DNA of 64,000 bases from Oceanibaculum indicum P24 (GTDB lineage: Bacteria; Pseudomonadota; Alphaproteobacteria; Oceanibaculales; Oceanibaculaceae), in the NCBI RefSeq assembly GCF_000299935.1, contig NZ_AMRL01000004.1:62001-126000 (forward strand), read 5' to 3'. Positions 8,716-21,246 of this stretch are shown piece by piece. Made by a program: the position numbers and the translations under genes. The notes below the pieces were generated by a model. That model worked only from the letters and a program-made list of their open reading frames with translations, did no database searches and had not been told where the DNA came from. Position 1 is the stretch's first letter. Each line of letters starts with the position of its first letter.

Positions 8716-10098
8716 TCAGCGATAACAGACGGCCTTGGCCGCCTCGGTGATATGGTCCGCCTGCGGCAGGGCCAGCTTTTCCAGATTGGCGGCATAGGGC
8801 AGCGGCACATCCACGCCGCAGACCCGCTTCACCGGCGCGTCCAGATGGTCGAAGCATTCCTCCATCATCAGCGCCGCCAGCTCGGAGCCGATGCCGGCAT
8901 AGGGCCAGCCCTCCTCGCAGGTGACCAGACGGTTGGTCTTCTTCACCGAATTGATGATGGTTTCGGTATCCAGCGGCCGGATGGTACGCAGGTCGATGAC
9001 TTCCGCCTCAATGCCCTGCTCCGCCAGTTTCTCGGCTGCCTCAAGTGCCCGGCCGACCATGATCGAGAAGGCCGTGATGGTCACGTCCGAGCCCGCGCGC
9101 ACCACCTTGGCGCGGCCGATGGGCACGACGAACTCTTCCGATTCCGGCACCTCGAAGCTCTGGCCGTAGAGCAGTTCGTTCTCCAGGAAGATAACCGGGT
9201 TGTCGTCGCGGATCGCCGATTTCAGCAGCCCCTTGGCATCCGCCGCCGACCAGGGCGAGACCACCTTCAGGCCGGGGCAATGGGCGTACCAGGAGGCATA
9301 GCACTGGCTGTGCTGGGCGGCGACGCGTGAGGCAGCGCCGTTCGGCCCGCGGAACACGATGGGGCAGCCCATCTGGCCGCCCGACATGTACAGCGTCTTG
9401 GCCGCCGAATTGATGATCTGGTCAATCGCCTGCATGGCGAAGTTGAAGGTCATGAACTCGACGACGGGGCGCAGCTTCTTGAAGGCGGCACCGGTGGCAA
9501 GGCCGGCAAAGCCCTGCTCGGTGATCGGCGTATCGATCACGCGCTTGGCGCCGAACTCGTCCAGCAGCCCTTGGCTGACCTTGTAGGCGCCCTGATACTG
9601 GGCGACTTCCTCGCCCAGCAGGAACACCTTCTTGTCCAGCCGCATCTCCTCCGCCATCGCGTCGCGCAGTGCCTCGCGGACGGTCTGGGTCTTCGTATTG
9701 GCGAAATAGCGGTCCTCGTCACTGGCCGGCACGGCGGCCTTTGGCTGGGCCGGCGCGGCGGGGGCTTTGGCCTCGGCCTTCGGCTCCTCCTTGGGGGCTT
9801 CCTGCTTTGCCTCGGGCTTCGGCGCGGGAGCGGCCTTTGCATCCTCGGCGGATTCGCCTTCCTCCAGCAGCATGGCGATGGGGGTGTTCACCGCCACCCC
9901 ATCGGTGCCCGCTTGGACCAGAATCTTCCCGAGCGTGCCTTCATCGACCGCCTCGACCTCCATGGTCGCCTTGTCGGTCTCGATCTCGGCCAGAACGTCG
10001 CCGGCCTTGACCTCATCGCCTTCCTTCTTCAGCCAGTTGGCCAGCTTGCCTTCCGTCATGGTCGGCGACAGCGCCGGCATCAGAACCTCGATGGGCAT
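8716..10098 (-). CDS. pdhB: Pyruvate dehydrogenase E1 beta with its own N-terminal lipoyl domain
   Basis: 460 residues, about 130 longer than a plain E1 beta. Residues 1-78 are a complete lipoyl domain with Lys43 in [10 protein letters not shown], nearly identical to that of pdhC. An Ala/Pro/Glu/Lys linker (about 90-125) leads into the E1 beta fold, beginning [13 protein letters not shown]. Together with pdhA it decarboxylates pyruvate on thiamine diphosphate. The lipoyl-E1-beta fusion is known in alphaproteobacteria. Confidence 0.96.
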   Translation of the reverse strand: MPIEVLMPALSPTMTEGKLANWLKKEGDEVKAGDVLAEIETDKATMEVEAVDEGTLGKILVQAGTDGVAVNTPIAMLLEEGESAEDAKAAPAPKPEAKQEAPKEEPKAEAKAPAAPAQPKAAVPASDEDRYFANTKTQTVREALRDAMAEEMRLDKKVFLLGEEVAQYQGAYKVSQGLLDEFGAKRVIDTPITEQGFAGLATGAAFKKLRPVVEFMTFNFAMQAIDQIINSAAKTLYMSGGQMGCPIVFRGPNGAASRVAAQHSQCYASWYAHCPGLKVVSPWSAADAKGLLKSAIRDDNPVIFLENELLYGQSFEVPESEEFVVPIGRAKVVRAGSDVTITAFSIMVGRALEAAEKLAEQGIEAEVIDLRTIRPLDTETIINSVKKTNRLVTCEEGWPYAGIGSELAALMMEECFDHLDAPVKRVCGVDVPLPYAANLEKLALPQADHITEAAKAVCYR

Positions 10099-10166
10099 GG
10101 TACCCCCTCACCTGTTTCGCGGCAGCGCCTTGATCGCCGGCCGCTGAGTGTAGCTTCGGATTGCGT

Positions 10167-11234
10167 TCAGGCCTCGACCAGCACGTCGGTCCACAGTTCC
10201 GACGGATCGGGTTCCGGGCTGGTCTGCGCGAAATCGGTGGCGTCGGTGACGATGTCCTTCACCTCGCGGTCGATCACCTTCAGATCGTCCTCGGCCGCAC
10301 CGGCGTCGAGCAGCATCTTGCGCACATTGTCGATGGGATCGCGTTCCTGCCGCATCTTGTTGACCTCCTCCTTGCTCCGGTACTTGGCCGGATCGGACAT
10401 GGAGTGGCCGCGATAGCGGTAGGTCTTCATCTCCAGGATATAGGGGCCCTTGCCGGCGCGGGCGTGCGCCACGGCGCGTTCGCCGGCTTCCTTCACGGTC
10501 AGCACATTCATGCCGTCCACGACCTCGCCGGGAATGCCATAGGCATGGCCACGATGAGCGAGGTCCGGCCCGGCGGCGGCGCGCTGCACCGAAGTGCCCA
10601 TGCCGTACTGGTTGTTCTCGATGATGTAGATGACCGGCAGCTTCCACAGGGCGGCCATGTTGAAGCTCTCATAGACCTGGCCCTGGTTCACCGCGCCATC
10701 GCCCATATAGGTGAGGCAGACCCGGTCGTTCTCCTCATACTGGTTGGCGAAGGCGATGCCGGTACCGATCGGCACCTGCGCTCCGACGATGCCGTGGCCG
10801 CCGTAGAAGTTCTTCTCGCGGCTGAACATGTGCATGGAGCCGCCCTTGCCTTTGGAATAGCCGCCGATGCGGCCGGTCAGTTCCGCCATCACGCCGCGCG
10901 ATTCCATGCCGGTGGCCAGCATATGGCCATGGTCGCGGTAGGAGGTGACGACCGAGTCGCCATCCTCGATGGCCGCCTGCATGCCCACCACCACGGCTTC
11001 CTGGCCGATATAGAGGTGGCAGAAGCCGCCAATCAGACCCATGCCGTAAAGCTGGCCCGCCTTCTCCTCGAAACGGCGGATCAGCAGCATCTCACGGTAA
11101 TAATGCTTCAGATCGTCGAGGGAGGCCGCCGGCGCGCTCTTCGCCTTAGACGACTGGGCCTTCGACGACTGGCGGCTGGATGTGCTGCGGCTGGCAGCAC
11201 TCTTTGTCCGGGTCTTGCTGCTGGTACTGGCCAT
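10167..11234 (-). CDS. pdhA: Pyruvate dehydrogenase E1 alpha
   Basis: 355 residues. The thiamine-diphosphate motif begins GDGAVNQGQVYES and ends IIENN. The phosphorylation-loop-like YRGHSMSDP and the E1 alpha start YREMLLIRRFEEKAGQLYG are also present. The first 35 residues are a Ser/Lys/Thr-rich low-complexity tail (repeated SSK), unusual but not family-breaking; a later start is possible. It is the first gene of pdhA-pdhB-pdhC-lpd-lipA. Confidence 0.96.
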   Translation of the reverse strand: MASTSSKTRTKSAASRSTSSRQSSKAQSSKAKSAPAASLDDLKHYYREMLLIRRFEEKAGQLYGMGLIGGFCHLYIGQEAVVVGMQAAIEDGDSVVTSYRDHGHMLATGMESRGVMAELTGRIGGYSKGKGGSMHMFSREKNFYGGHGIVGAQVPIGTGIAFANQYEENDRVCLTYMGDGAVNQGQVYESFNMAALWKLPVIYIIENNQYGMGTSVQRAAAGPDLAHRGHAYGIPGEVVDGMNVLTVKEAGERAVAHARAGKGPYILEMKTYRYRGHSMSDPAKYRSKEEVNKMRQERDPIDNVRKMLLDAGAAEDDLKVIDREVKDIVTDATDFAQTSPEPDPSELWTDVLVEA

Positions 11235-11438
11235 AACGCCTCCCCTCGGTCGCGTTCATGCGTTGGATGGCGACCGGCCACAGCGCGGCCATTAACCATC
11301 ACCAACCACTATATAGGAGAAAGTGCCGACAAGGCTAATCGCTTGATCGACGCCCCTAGTGTCAGGGCAACAGATAATGCAAAGCCAGCATGCGATCAAG
11401 GGCACGCTAAAATACTGAAAATATTGGAAGAAACTGTA

Positions 11439-11459
11439 ATTAACTGAATTTCAGTTAAT
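11439..11459. promoter_or_regulatory. 21-bp perfect palindrome at the ftsB end / pdhA upstream region
   Basis: ATTAACTGAA, one T, TTCAGTTAAT. It covers the ftsB stop codon and lies about 205 bp upstream of the pdhA ATG in a locally AT-rich patch. The low GC and perfect symmetry suggest a regulator site. It may equally be a weak terminator of ftsB, since the minus strand after it is T-rich but lacks a continuous T run. Confidence 0.45.
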
Positions 11460-11868
11460 CGTCTTTGGCGGCCACCGGCAACTGTGCGACCATCGATTTC
11501 GCACTGCGAAGAACTGGAGCCGGCGGCAAGTCTGGCGTAGTGGAAAATCCATTCGCAGGCGCAGCAATAATCACGACCTCGTCAGGGTGCGCGAGATTCA
11601 GCATGATCCTGGCCCGCTCTTCCAGCATATCAGGGTCGATACTGGCCGGCTCCAGCAGCGAAACGCGGCGCTCCAGCCGGTCATGGACGGCCCGCACCTC
11701 GTCCAGCGTCGCCTCGGCACTGGCAATCTGCTGGTCGACCAGACGCCAGGCCAGCAGCCCGCGCTCGCCCTGCACCGCGTGATAGACGAAATAGCCCAGC
11801 AGCAGCGCCCCGCAGACCGGGCCTACAGCATGTCGCGCGCGACGGCGTATTTCACGAATGGCGTCCAT
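11455..11868 (-). CDS. ftsB: FtsB/DivIC-family septum formation initiator
   Basis: 137 residues. A short basic cytoplasmic tail is followed by one membrane helix (about 14-32) and a coiled coil (about 42-75, heptad-like LVDQQIASAEATLDEVRAVHDRLERR). The family motif LEERARIMLNLAHPDEVV follows. It is expected to join FtsL and FtsQ in the divisome. It sits between eno and pdhA, the typical alphaproteobacterial position. The Pro/Ala-rich C-tail has no recognised function. Confidence 0.88.
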   Translation of the reverse strand: MDAIREIRRRARHAVGPVCGALLLGYFVYHAVQGERGLLAWRLVDQQIASAEATLDEVRAVHDRLERRVSLLEPASIDPDMLEERARIMLNLAHPDEVVIIAAPANGFSTTPDLPPAPVLRSAKSMVAQLPVAAKDD

Positions 11869-11874
11869 GGAGGG

Positions 11875-11896
11875 ATGGAATCACACGCGATTCCAT
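11875..11896. repeat. Inverted repeat just upstream of ftsB
   Basis: ATGGAATC (11875-11882), six bases, GATTCCAT (11889-11896). The arms match perfectly. It starts 6 bp upstream of the ftsB ATG, so it could fold over the ribosome-binding region or be an operator. Confidence 0.4.
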
Positions 11897-11960
11897 GCCG
11901 TCAAGCGATACCGGCTGGATTCGCCAAGAAGAATCAACCTGTTGCGGAAATGACTCATGG

Positions 11961-11987
11961 AAAAGGGCGGCCCGAAGACCGCCCTTT
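11961..11987 (-). terminator. Rho-independent terminator of eno
   Basis: On the minus strand AAAGGGCGG, an 8-base loop, then CCGCCCTTTT. It lies about 20 bp past the eno stop. The stem is nine base pairs with a short T run. Confidence 0.8.
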
Positions 11988-12005
11988 CCCAATCCGTCGA
12001 ATTGC

Positions 12006-13334
<1,329 letters not shown>

Positions 13335-13380
13335 TCATAGCCGCCTGCCCGGAAGATGACAAGCCGGCTGACAGGTTCGG

Positions 13381-14232
13381 TCAGCCGATCGACACCGGAT
13401 TGGCCTTGGCCAGCCGGTCAAAGGCCAGCAGCGTTTCCAGCAGTGCCGGCATCGCCTTCAACGGCACCATGTTCGGCCCGTCGGATGGCGCGTTGTCCGG
13501 GTCCTGATGGGTTTCCATGAAGACTGCGGCCACGCCTATGGACAGGGCGGCGCGGGCCAGGATCGGCACGAATTCACGCTGGCCTCCGCTGCTGGTCCCC
13601 TGCCCGCCCGGCTGCTGCACCGAATGGGTGGCGTCGAACACCACCGGGCAGCCGGTCTGCGCCGCCATGATCGGCAGGGAGCGCATGTCGCTGACCAGCG
13701 TGTTGTAGCCGAAGCTGGCGCCACGCTCGGTCACCAGCACATTCTCGTTGCCGCTCTCGACCAGCTTGGCGACCACATTCTTCATGTCCCACGGGGCGAG
13801 GAACTGGCCCTTCTTCACATTCACCGTGCGGCCGGTCTTCGCCGCCGCGACCAGCAGGTCGGTCTGGCGGCACAGGAAGGCCGGAATCTGCAGCACGTCC
13901 ACCGCCTCGGCGACGATGGCGCAATGAGCCGGCTCATGCACGTCGGTCAGCACCGGGCAGCCATAGGTCTCGCGCACCTCGGCCATGATCGGCAGGCTCT
14001 TTTCCATGCCGAGGCCGCGTTCGCCCTTGATGCTGGTGCGATTCGCCTTGTCATAGGAGGTCTTGTAGATCAGCCCGATGCCCAGCTTTGCCGTCAGCTC
14101 GGCCAGCGCATGGCTCATCTCCAGCGCGTGCTGCCGGCTTTCCAGCTGGCACGGGCCGGCGATCAGGGTGAAGGGCCGGTCGTTGCCGATCTCCAGCTTG
14201 CCGACGCGGACGAGACGCTGTGCGACGCTCAT
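13381..14232 (-). CDS. kdsA: 3-deoxy-8-phosphooctulonate (KDO-8-P) synthase
   Basis: 283 residues. It condenses phosphoenolpyruvate with arabinose 5-phosphate to make the KDO precursor of lipopolysaccharide. Motifs: [27 protein letters not shown] and [12 protein letters not shown]. The residue after FDATHSVQ and the Asn/Cys signature used to separate metal-dependent from metal-independent forms were not analysed in depth. It is 16 bp downstream of pyrG. Its presence implies a Gram-negative LPS with KDO. Confidence 0.97.
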   Translation of the reverse strand: MSVAQRLVRVGKLEIGNDRPFTLIAGPCQLESRQHALEMSHALAELTAKLGIGLIYKTSYDKANRTSIKGERGLGMEKSLPIMAEVRETYGCPVLTDVHEPAHCAIVAEAVDVLQIPAFLCRQTDLLVAAAKTGRTVNVKKGQFLAPWDMKNVVAKLVESGNENVLVTERGASFGYNTLVSDMRSLPIMAAQTGCPVVFDATHSVQQPGGQGTSSGGQREFVPILARAALSIGVAAVFMETHQDPDNAPSDGPNMVPLKAMPALLETLLAFDRLAKANPVSIG

Positions 14233-14248
14233 GGCTTTCCCTTTGAAC

Positions 14249-15930
<1,682 letters not shown>

Positions 15931-15995
15931 GTAGGAAAGGACGGGCGCGGCAGGAAACCGTGCCCGGCGAGAAAGCAATGAACCGGCAAGCCAGC

Positions 15996-16343
15996 TTACT
16001 GGCTGACCGGAGCGCGCGGCGTGGCCGGCGCTGTATTCCCCTGCGGCGCGGCAGGCGACTGGGTGCCAGCCGGCTGCGTCGAGATATCGTCCACGATGGA
16101 GCGCGGCTGGCTGTGCCCGCCCGCCAGGATCGCCAGAACCAGGCTGGTCCCCATGAAGCAGGCGGCCAGGATCGCCGTCGTGCGGGTCAGGAAATTGGCG
16201 CTGCCGCGTGCGGTCATGAAGCCGCCGCCACCGCCGCCACCACCGCCGATGCCAAGTCCGCCACCTTCGCTGCGCTGGATCAGAACGATGCCGATCAGCA
16301 CCAGAGCCAAAAGGCTATGGATGACCAGGATGATCGTGGTCAT
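15996..16343 (-). CDS. secG: Preprotein translocase subunit SecG
   Basis: 115 residues. Two membrane helices (about 3-22 and 53-73) flank the SecG loop, with VLIQRSEGGGLGIGG followed by a Gly run and TRTTAILAACFMGTSL. The C-terminal 40 residues are Ala/Pro/Gln-rich and cytoplasmic or periplasmic of unknown role, as in other alphaproteobacteria. It assists SecYE-mediated export. It lies between tpiA and pyrG, the usual order. Confidence 0.93.
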   Translation of the reverse strand: MTTIILVIHSLLALVLIGIVLIQRSEGGGLGIGGGGGGGGGFMTARGSANFLTRTTAILAACFMGTSLVLAILAGGHSQPRSIVDDISTQPAGTQSPAAPQGNTAPATPRAPVSQ

Positions 16344-16409
16344 GAAAAACCTGCGGGTTGCCTAAAGGATAAATATTGCCGGTGTTGTACCGTCTCGGAC
16401 GGCAATTTG

Positions 16410-17162
16410 CTAGCCGCAACTTTGGCAGATCGCCCAAAAATCCCCGTGGGATAGGCTGGCACCGCCAACCAGTGCGCCATCGACATTGGCGACCGCCAGC
16501 AGCTCCGCCGCATTGCCCGGCTTCACCGACCCGCCATACAGCAGGCGCAGGCCGGCCGCATCGCTCAGGACACCGCCCAGCGCCTTGCGGAGTGCGGCAT
16601 GCATGTCGGCCACCTGCTCCACCGTCGGCGTGCGGCCGGTGCCGATGGCCCAGACCGGTTCATAGGCAACGACGAGCGTCTTCGCCGATGCCCCCTGCGG
16701 CAGCGAGGCCAGCAGCTGCGCGACCACGATCTCCTCCGCCTTGCCGGAATCGCGCTCCGCCTCGGTCTCGCCGACGCAGACGATGGCGACAAGGCCGGCG
16801 GCCAGTGCCGCCTCCGCCTTCGCCTTCACGGTGGCATTGTCCTCACCATGCAGGCTGCGCCGTTCGGAGTGACCGACGATGACATGGCTACAGCCGGCAT
16901 CCGCCAGCATCGGCGCCGCCACATCGCCGGTAAAAGCGCCCGACGACTTGGCGTGGCAATCCTGCGCGCCCAGCGCCAGGCCGGTCTCCCGGCACAGCGG
17001 CGCCAATGCGCCCAGCAGCGTGAAAGGCGGGCAGACCAGCACATCGCAGGCCGGCTTCGGCGTGCCGGAGAGGCTGCCGCCCAGCGCGCGCACCAGCGCC
17101 TCCCCTTCTGCCTTCAGCAGGTTCATCTTCCAGTTGCCGGCGATCAGCTTGCGTGGCGCCAT
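16410..17162 (-). CDS. tpiA: Triosephosphate isomerase
   Basis: 250 residues. The catalytic lysine is in AGNWKMN, the catalytic histidine in VIVGHSERR, the glutamate in [15 protein letters not shown], and the phosphate-binding loop is [12 protein letters not shown]. It interconverts dihydroxyacetone phosphate and glyceraldehyde 3-phosphate. It is divergent from ppiD, with 239 bp between the two starts that must hold both promoters; no strong consensus was recognised there. Confidence 0.97.
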   Translation of the reverse strand: MAPRKLIAGNWKMNLLKAEGEALVRALGGSLSGTPKPACDVLVCPPFTLLGALAPLCRETGLALGAQDCHAKSSGAFTGDVAAPMLADAGCSHVIVGHSERRSLHGEDNATVKAKAEAALAAGLVAIVCVGETEAERDSGKAEEIVVAQLLASLPQGASAKTLVVAYEPVWAIGTGRTPTVEQVADMHAALRKALGGVLSDAAGLRLLYGGSVKPGNAAELLAVANVDGALVGGASLSHGDFWAICQSCG

Positions 17163-17401
17163 TTGCTGCCCTCCCGTCAGGTTCGTCGGTTATGTCCATC
17201 ACATTCGCGGGCGGTTACTAACATGCCTGTCGGGGATTCTGCCAGTCCGCGCGCAACTCCCCACGGAAACCGGCCCATTTCAGGTTGCGGCGGAAAGGGC
17301 GCCCCCTCTATGATGCCCGGCCTCTCCGGCCCGATTGGCTGTGAGGTCCGTCCGGGCGGTTTCCGGGCGGTTTTTTGCTTAACCGAAAGCCTAGAACGAC
17401 C

Positions 17402-19285
17402 ATGCTGCAGTCGATCCGAACCAAGACCGCGTCCTGGCTTGTGAAGCTCCTGTTCGCCCTTCTGGTCCTCAGCTTCGCTGTCTGGGGCATCGAGGACATG
17501 TTCCGGGGCGGCAACACCAGCGACATCGTCATCAAGGTCGAGGATATCGAAATCCCGGCGAGGCAGGTGAATGAGCGGCTGCAGTCCGAGATCGCCACGC
17601 TGCGCCAGCGCTTCGGCCAGACCATCACCACCGAACAGGCGCGCCAGCTGGGCCTGCTCGACACGGTGATCGACAGCATGGCGACCGACGCCGTCTTCCT
17701 GGCCTTCGCCCGCGACCGCGGCATCGTGGTGACCGATACAATGGTGCGCGAAGCCATCGCCGCGGAGCCTGCCTTCCGGGGGCCGGACGGCAGCTTCAGC
17801 CGCGACCAGTTCGTCGCCGCCCTGCGCTCCGTCGGCATGACGGAGGATGGCTATGTGCAGACGATGCGCCGCGAGCTGATGCGCCAGAACGTCATCAACG
17901 CCACGCTGGCCAGCGCCTCGGCACCCGACATCCTGGTGGACCGGCTGTACCGCCACCGCGCCGAGAAGCGCGTTGCCGACCTGATTTTCGTCGCCAACAG
18001 CAGCATGCAGGATGTGGCGGCGCCAACCGAGGCGGAGCTGGTGGAGTTCCACAAGAACAACGAACGCCGCTATCTGGCGCCGGAATACCGTTCCGTCAGC
18101 TATGTGACGCTGACGGCGGCAGCGCTGGCCGCCGAAACGCTGATTCCCGACGAAGAGCTGCACCGCGAATACGAGGCGCGGGCCGCCAGCTACGCAACGC
18201 CGGAAACGCGCGACCTGTCGCAGATGCTGTTCACCGAGGAGGAAAAGGCGAAGCAGGCCGCAACCGCCCTCGCCGGCGGGCAGGACTTCGTCGCCGTGGC
18301 ACAGGAACTGGCCGGCATGGGTCCGGGCGACCTGACCCTTGCCGGGGTTTCCCAGGGCGACCTGGTCGGCGGTCTGGGCGATGCCGTGTTCGCCCTGCCG
18401 GAGGGCGGCGTGACCGAGCCGCTGAACAGCCCGTTCGGCTGGCACATCTTCCGCGTCGATGCCATCAAGCCGGCCGCGACCCGCAGCTTCGACGATGTCC
18501 GTGAGGAACTGCGCGCCGAGATGGCGCGGGAGCGCTCGCTCGACCAGCTCTTCGAGATGGCGAACCGTCTGGAAGACGGGTTGGCCAGCGGCGCCACGCT
18601 GGAAGAGACCGCGCAGACCCTGAATGCCCCGGTCCGCAAGCTGGAAAACATCACCCGCGCCGGCAAGACCGCCGAAGGTACGGACGTGACCGACCTCCCT
18701 GCCCCGCAGCGCTTCCTGGAGGCTGCCTTCCAGACCGCCGAGGGCCAGCAGAGCAATACGATCGAAGGCCAGGATGGCAGCTTCACCGTGCTGCGTGTCG
18801 ATAGCGTCACCGAGCCGGCCGTGAAGCCGTTCGAGAGCGTGCGCGAGCAGGTCCGGGAGGATGTGCTGGCGGAACGCCGTGCCGAAGCGGCAAAGCAGAA
18901 GGCAGAGGCACTCGCCGAGCAGCTGAAGGGCGACACCGCCATCACCGAGGTGGCCAGCACCGCCGGTATCTCCAGCGCCACCACCGCCCCCTTCACGCGC
19001 GACGGCCAAGGGCTGGAAAACCTGCCCCGCAGCCTGGCTTCCGCCGCCTTCCGCCTCGCCACCGGCGCAGTGCAGGTGGTCGGTGCGCAGGACGGCCAGT
19101 ATGTGACGGTGCTGAAGGAAATCCGCCCGGCCGATCCGGCCCAGGCGGAGGAAGGCGCCCTCGACCAGCTGCGCCAGTCGCTGAACCAGGGCATGGGCAA
19201 CGACCTCTATGCCAGCCTCACCGCTGGCCTGCGCCAGACCTACCCGGTCGAGATTGACCGGGCCGTCATCGACCGTTTCTTCTGA
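17402..19285 (+). CDS. ppiD: PpiD/SurA-type periplasmic peptidyl-prolyl isomerase
   Basis: 627 residues from the ATG at 17402 (MLQSIRTKTASWLVK). A TTG nine codons upstream is less likely. One N-terminal membrane helix (about 10-30) anchors it, followed by a SurA-like N-domain (FSRDQFVAALRSVGMTEDGYVQ), a parvulin PPIase domain (about 210-345, with FGWHIFRV near its end) and a second helical region. Such proteins act as chaperones for exported proteins at the inner membrane. The ppiD-trpE order is typical of alphaproteobacteria. Confidence 0.9.
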   Translation: MLQSIRTKTASWLVKLLFALLVLSFAVWGIEDMFRGGNTSDIVIKVEDIEIPARQVNERLQSEIATLRQRFGQTITTEQARQLGLLDTVIDSMATDAVFLAFARDRGIVVTDTMVREAIAAEPAFRGPDGSFSRDQFVAALRSVGMTEDGYVQTMRRELMRQNVINATLASASAPDILVDRLYRHRAEKRVADLIFVANSSMQDVAAPTEAELVEFHKNNERRYLAPEYRSVSYVTLTAAALAAETLIPDEELHREYEARAASYATPETRDLSQMLFTEEEKAKQAATALAGGQDFVAVAQELAGMGPGDLTLAGVSQGDLVGGLGDAVFALPEGGVTEPLNSPFGWHIFRVDAIKPAATRSFDDVREELRAEMARERSLDQLFEMANRLEDGLASGATLEETAQTLNAPVRKLENITRAGKTAEGTDVTDLPAPQRFLEAAFQTAEGQQSNTIEGQDGSFTVLRVDSVTEPAVKPFESVREQVREDVLAERRAEAAKQKAEALAEQLKGDTAITEVASTAGISSATTAPFTRDGQGLENLPRSLASAAFRLATGAVQVVGAQDGQYVTVLKEIRPADPAQAEEGALDQLRQSLNQGMGNDLYASLTAGLRQTYPVEIDRAVIDRFF

Positions 19286-19319
19286 TCCCCACACCCCAGA
19301 TTGAGCCACAGACCGAGCC

Positions 19320-20825
19320 ATGACCACCTTTCCCGATCGCGACGCCTTCATCCGGACCTACGAAGCGGGAAAGCATCAGCTGGTCTGGACCACCCTGGTC
19401 GCCGACCTGGAAACGCCGGTTTCCGCCATGCTGAAGCTGGCCGATGGAAGCCCGAACTCCTTCCTGTTCGAATCGGTGGAAGGCGGCGCCATCCGGGGCC
19501 GCTATTCCATCATCGGGCTGAAGCCGGACCTGATCTGGCGCTGCGAGGGCGAGGCGGCGGAGATCAACCGCCAGGCCCGTTTCGACGAGACCGCCTTTGT
19601 TAAGGAAGACAAGCCGACGCTGGAGAGCCTGCGCGCGCTGATCGAGGAATGCCGGATCGAGGTTCCCGCCAGCCTGCCGCCGATGGCCAGCGGCCTGTTC
19701 GGCTATATGGGCTATGACATGGTGCGGCTGATGGAGCATCTGCCGAACCCGAAGCCGAAGCCCTATGAGGTGCCGGACGGCATGTTCGTGCGCCCGACCA
19801 TCATCGCCGTGTTCGACAATATCGAGGACAGCGTGACGCTGATCACCTCGGCCCGCGTGGAGCCCGGCCTCGATGCGGAGGCAGCCTATCGCCAGGCACG
19901 CGAACGGCTGTCGGACGTGATCGAGGATTTCGGCCGCTCCCTGCCCTTCCGGCGGGAGGCGAGCGGCGCCACGGCAACCCCGCCGGAGCCCACCTCCAAC
20001 ACCACGCGGGAGGAATTCCACGCGATGGTGACCAAGGCGCGGGAATATATCCTGGCCGGCGATGCCTTCCAGGTGGTGCCCTCGCAGCGCTTCGAGGTGC
20101 CCTTCAAGCTGCCGCCAATTGCGCTCTACCGGTCGCTGCGGCGGCTGAACCCCTCGCCCTTCCTGTTCCTGCTGGATTTCGGCAAATTCTCCATCGTCGG
20201 CTCCAGCCCGGAAATCCTGGTGCGGCTGCGCGACGAGACGGTGACGATCCGCCCGCTGGCCGGCACCCGCAAGCGCGGCGCCACGCCGGAGGAAGACAAG
20301 GCGCTGGAGCAGGAGCTGCTGGCCGACCCGAAGGAGCGCGCTGAGCATCTGATGTTGCTCGACCTTGGCCGCAACGATGTCGGCCGCGTGTCGCAGATCG
20401 GCACGGTGCAGGTGAAGGGCAGCTTCATGGTGGAGCGCTATTCGCACGTCATGCACATTGCCAGCCATGTCGAGGGCAAGATCCGGCCGGAGCTGGATGC
20501 GGTGGACGCGCTGTGCGCCGGCTTCCCGGCCGGCACCGTCTCCGGCGCACCGAAGGTGCGGGCCATGGAGATCATCGACGAGCTGGAAAAGTCGCGGCGG
20601 GGCATCTATGCCGGCGCGGTCGGCTATTTCTCGGCGAACGGGGCGATGGATACCTGTATCGCGCTGCGCACCGCCCTGGTGAAGGATGGCGTCATGTACG
20701 TCCAGGCCGGCGGCGGAGTGGTGGCCGACAGCGATCCCGAATCGGAATATCAGGAGAGCATCAACAAGGCGCGCGCCCTGGTTCGTGCCGCGCAGGAAGC
20801 CGTGCGCTTCGCCGCCTCGCGCTGA
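19320..20825 (+). CDS. trpE: Anthranilate synthase component I
   Basis: 501 residues. The tryptophan-feedback element LLES appears as FLFESVEGG in the N-terminal region. The catalytic domain has PSPFLFLLDF, GSSPEILVR, RPLAGTRKRG, ERAEHLMLLDLGRNDVGRV and the C-terminal AGAVGYFS. It makes anthranilate from chorismate with ammonia from TrpG. It is 34 bp downstream of ppiD. The amidotransferase gene trpG, often next in alphaproteobacteria, is not here; the next gene is an unrelated small protein. Confidence 0.96.
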   Translation: MTTFPDRDAFIRTYEAGKHQLVWTTLVADLETPVSAMLKLADGSPNSFLFESVEGGAIRGRYSIIGLKPDLIWRCEGEAAEINRQARFDETAFVKEDKPTLESLRALIEECRIEVPASLPPMASGLFGYMGYDMVRLMEHLPNPKPKPYEVPDGMFVRPTIIAVFDNIEDSVTLITSARVEPGLDAEAAYRQARERLSDVIEDFGRSLPFRREASGATATPPEPTSNTTREEFHAMVTKAREYILAGDAFQVVPSQRFEVPFKLPPIALYRSLRRLNPSPFLFLLDFGKFSIVGSSPEILVRLRDETVTIRPLAGTRKRGATPEEDKALEQELLADPKERAEHLMLLDLGRNDVGRVSQIGTVQVKGSFMVERYSHVMHIASHVEGKIRPELDAVDALCAGFPAGTVSGAPKVRAMEIIDELEKSRRGIYAGAVGYFSANGAMDTCIALRTALVKDGVMYVQAGGGVVADSDPESEYQESINKARALVRAAQEAVRFAASR

Positions 20826-20846
20826 ACGCGCCCTTCCCCGTCTTCC

Positions 20847-20877
20847 GCTGGCCCTGCCTCCGGCTGGCCCTGCCTCC
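20847..20877. repeat. Tandem duplication of a 15-bp sequence after trpE
   Basis: GCTGGCCCTGCCTCC occurs at 20847-20861 and again at 20863-20877, with the beginning of a third unit. It lies in the 122-bp gap after trpE. It looks like slippage-type duplication and nothing suggests a function. Confidence 0.6.
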
Positions 20878-20947
20878 TGCTGGCAAGGTTCGTCATGCCC
20901 GGCTACCATGTGATCCGCCTCGGATCAGCGGACAGGGAGGGCAGCCC

Positions 20948-21196
20948 ATGCCTGCCAGGGCAGGCCGAAAGACACCGACCCCGGCGCAGCGCGCCTGGCT
21001 CGCCCGTGGCATCGACCAGCCGGGCGGCAAGCTGCCGCTGTTCGACGAAGACGGCCAGCGCGTGAACGCACAGACGATCCGTTCCTGTATCGATCAGGGC
21101 TGGGCGGAACCCTGGTTCGCCAATCCGCTGAAACCGGACTGGCTGGTCTGCAAACTGACCGATGCCGGTCGCATGGCACTTGCCAGCAACCCCTGA
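20948..21196 (+). CDS. Small unknown protein, possibly winged-helix-like
   Basis: 82 residues starting MPARAGRKTPTPAQRAWLARG, preceded by AGGGAGGG ending 7 bp before the ATG at 20948. It is basic at the N-terminus. The C-terminal DWLVCKLTDAGRMAL resembles the wing end of helix-turn-helix proteins. A direct DNA-binding role is only inferred. It lies between trpE and the unknown gene at 21247. It is probably real from the strong ribosome site. Confidence 0.65.
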   Translation: MPARAGRKTPTPAQRAWLARGIDQPGGKLPLFDEDGQRVNAQTIRSCIDQGWAEPWFANPLKPDWLVCKLTDAGRMALASNP

Positions 21197-21246
21197 CAGC
21201 GTATCGTACCGAAAACGAAAACGGCTGCCGGAACAGGACACCATCA

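Noticed and set aside
17177-19351. Open frame of 724 codons on the minus strand across ppiD
   Set aside because: Low-complexity shadow; the plus-strand frame has a membrane anchor and a parvulin domain.
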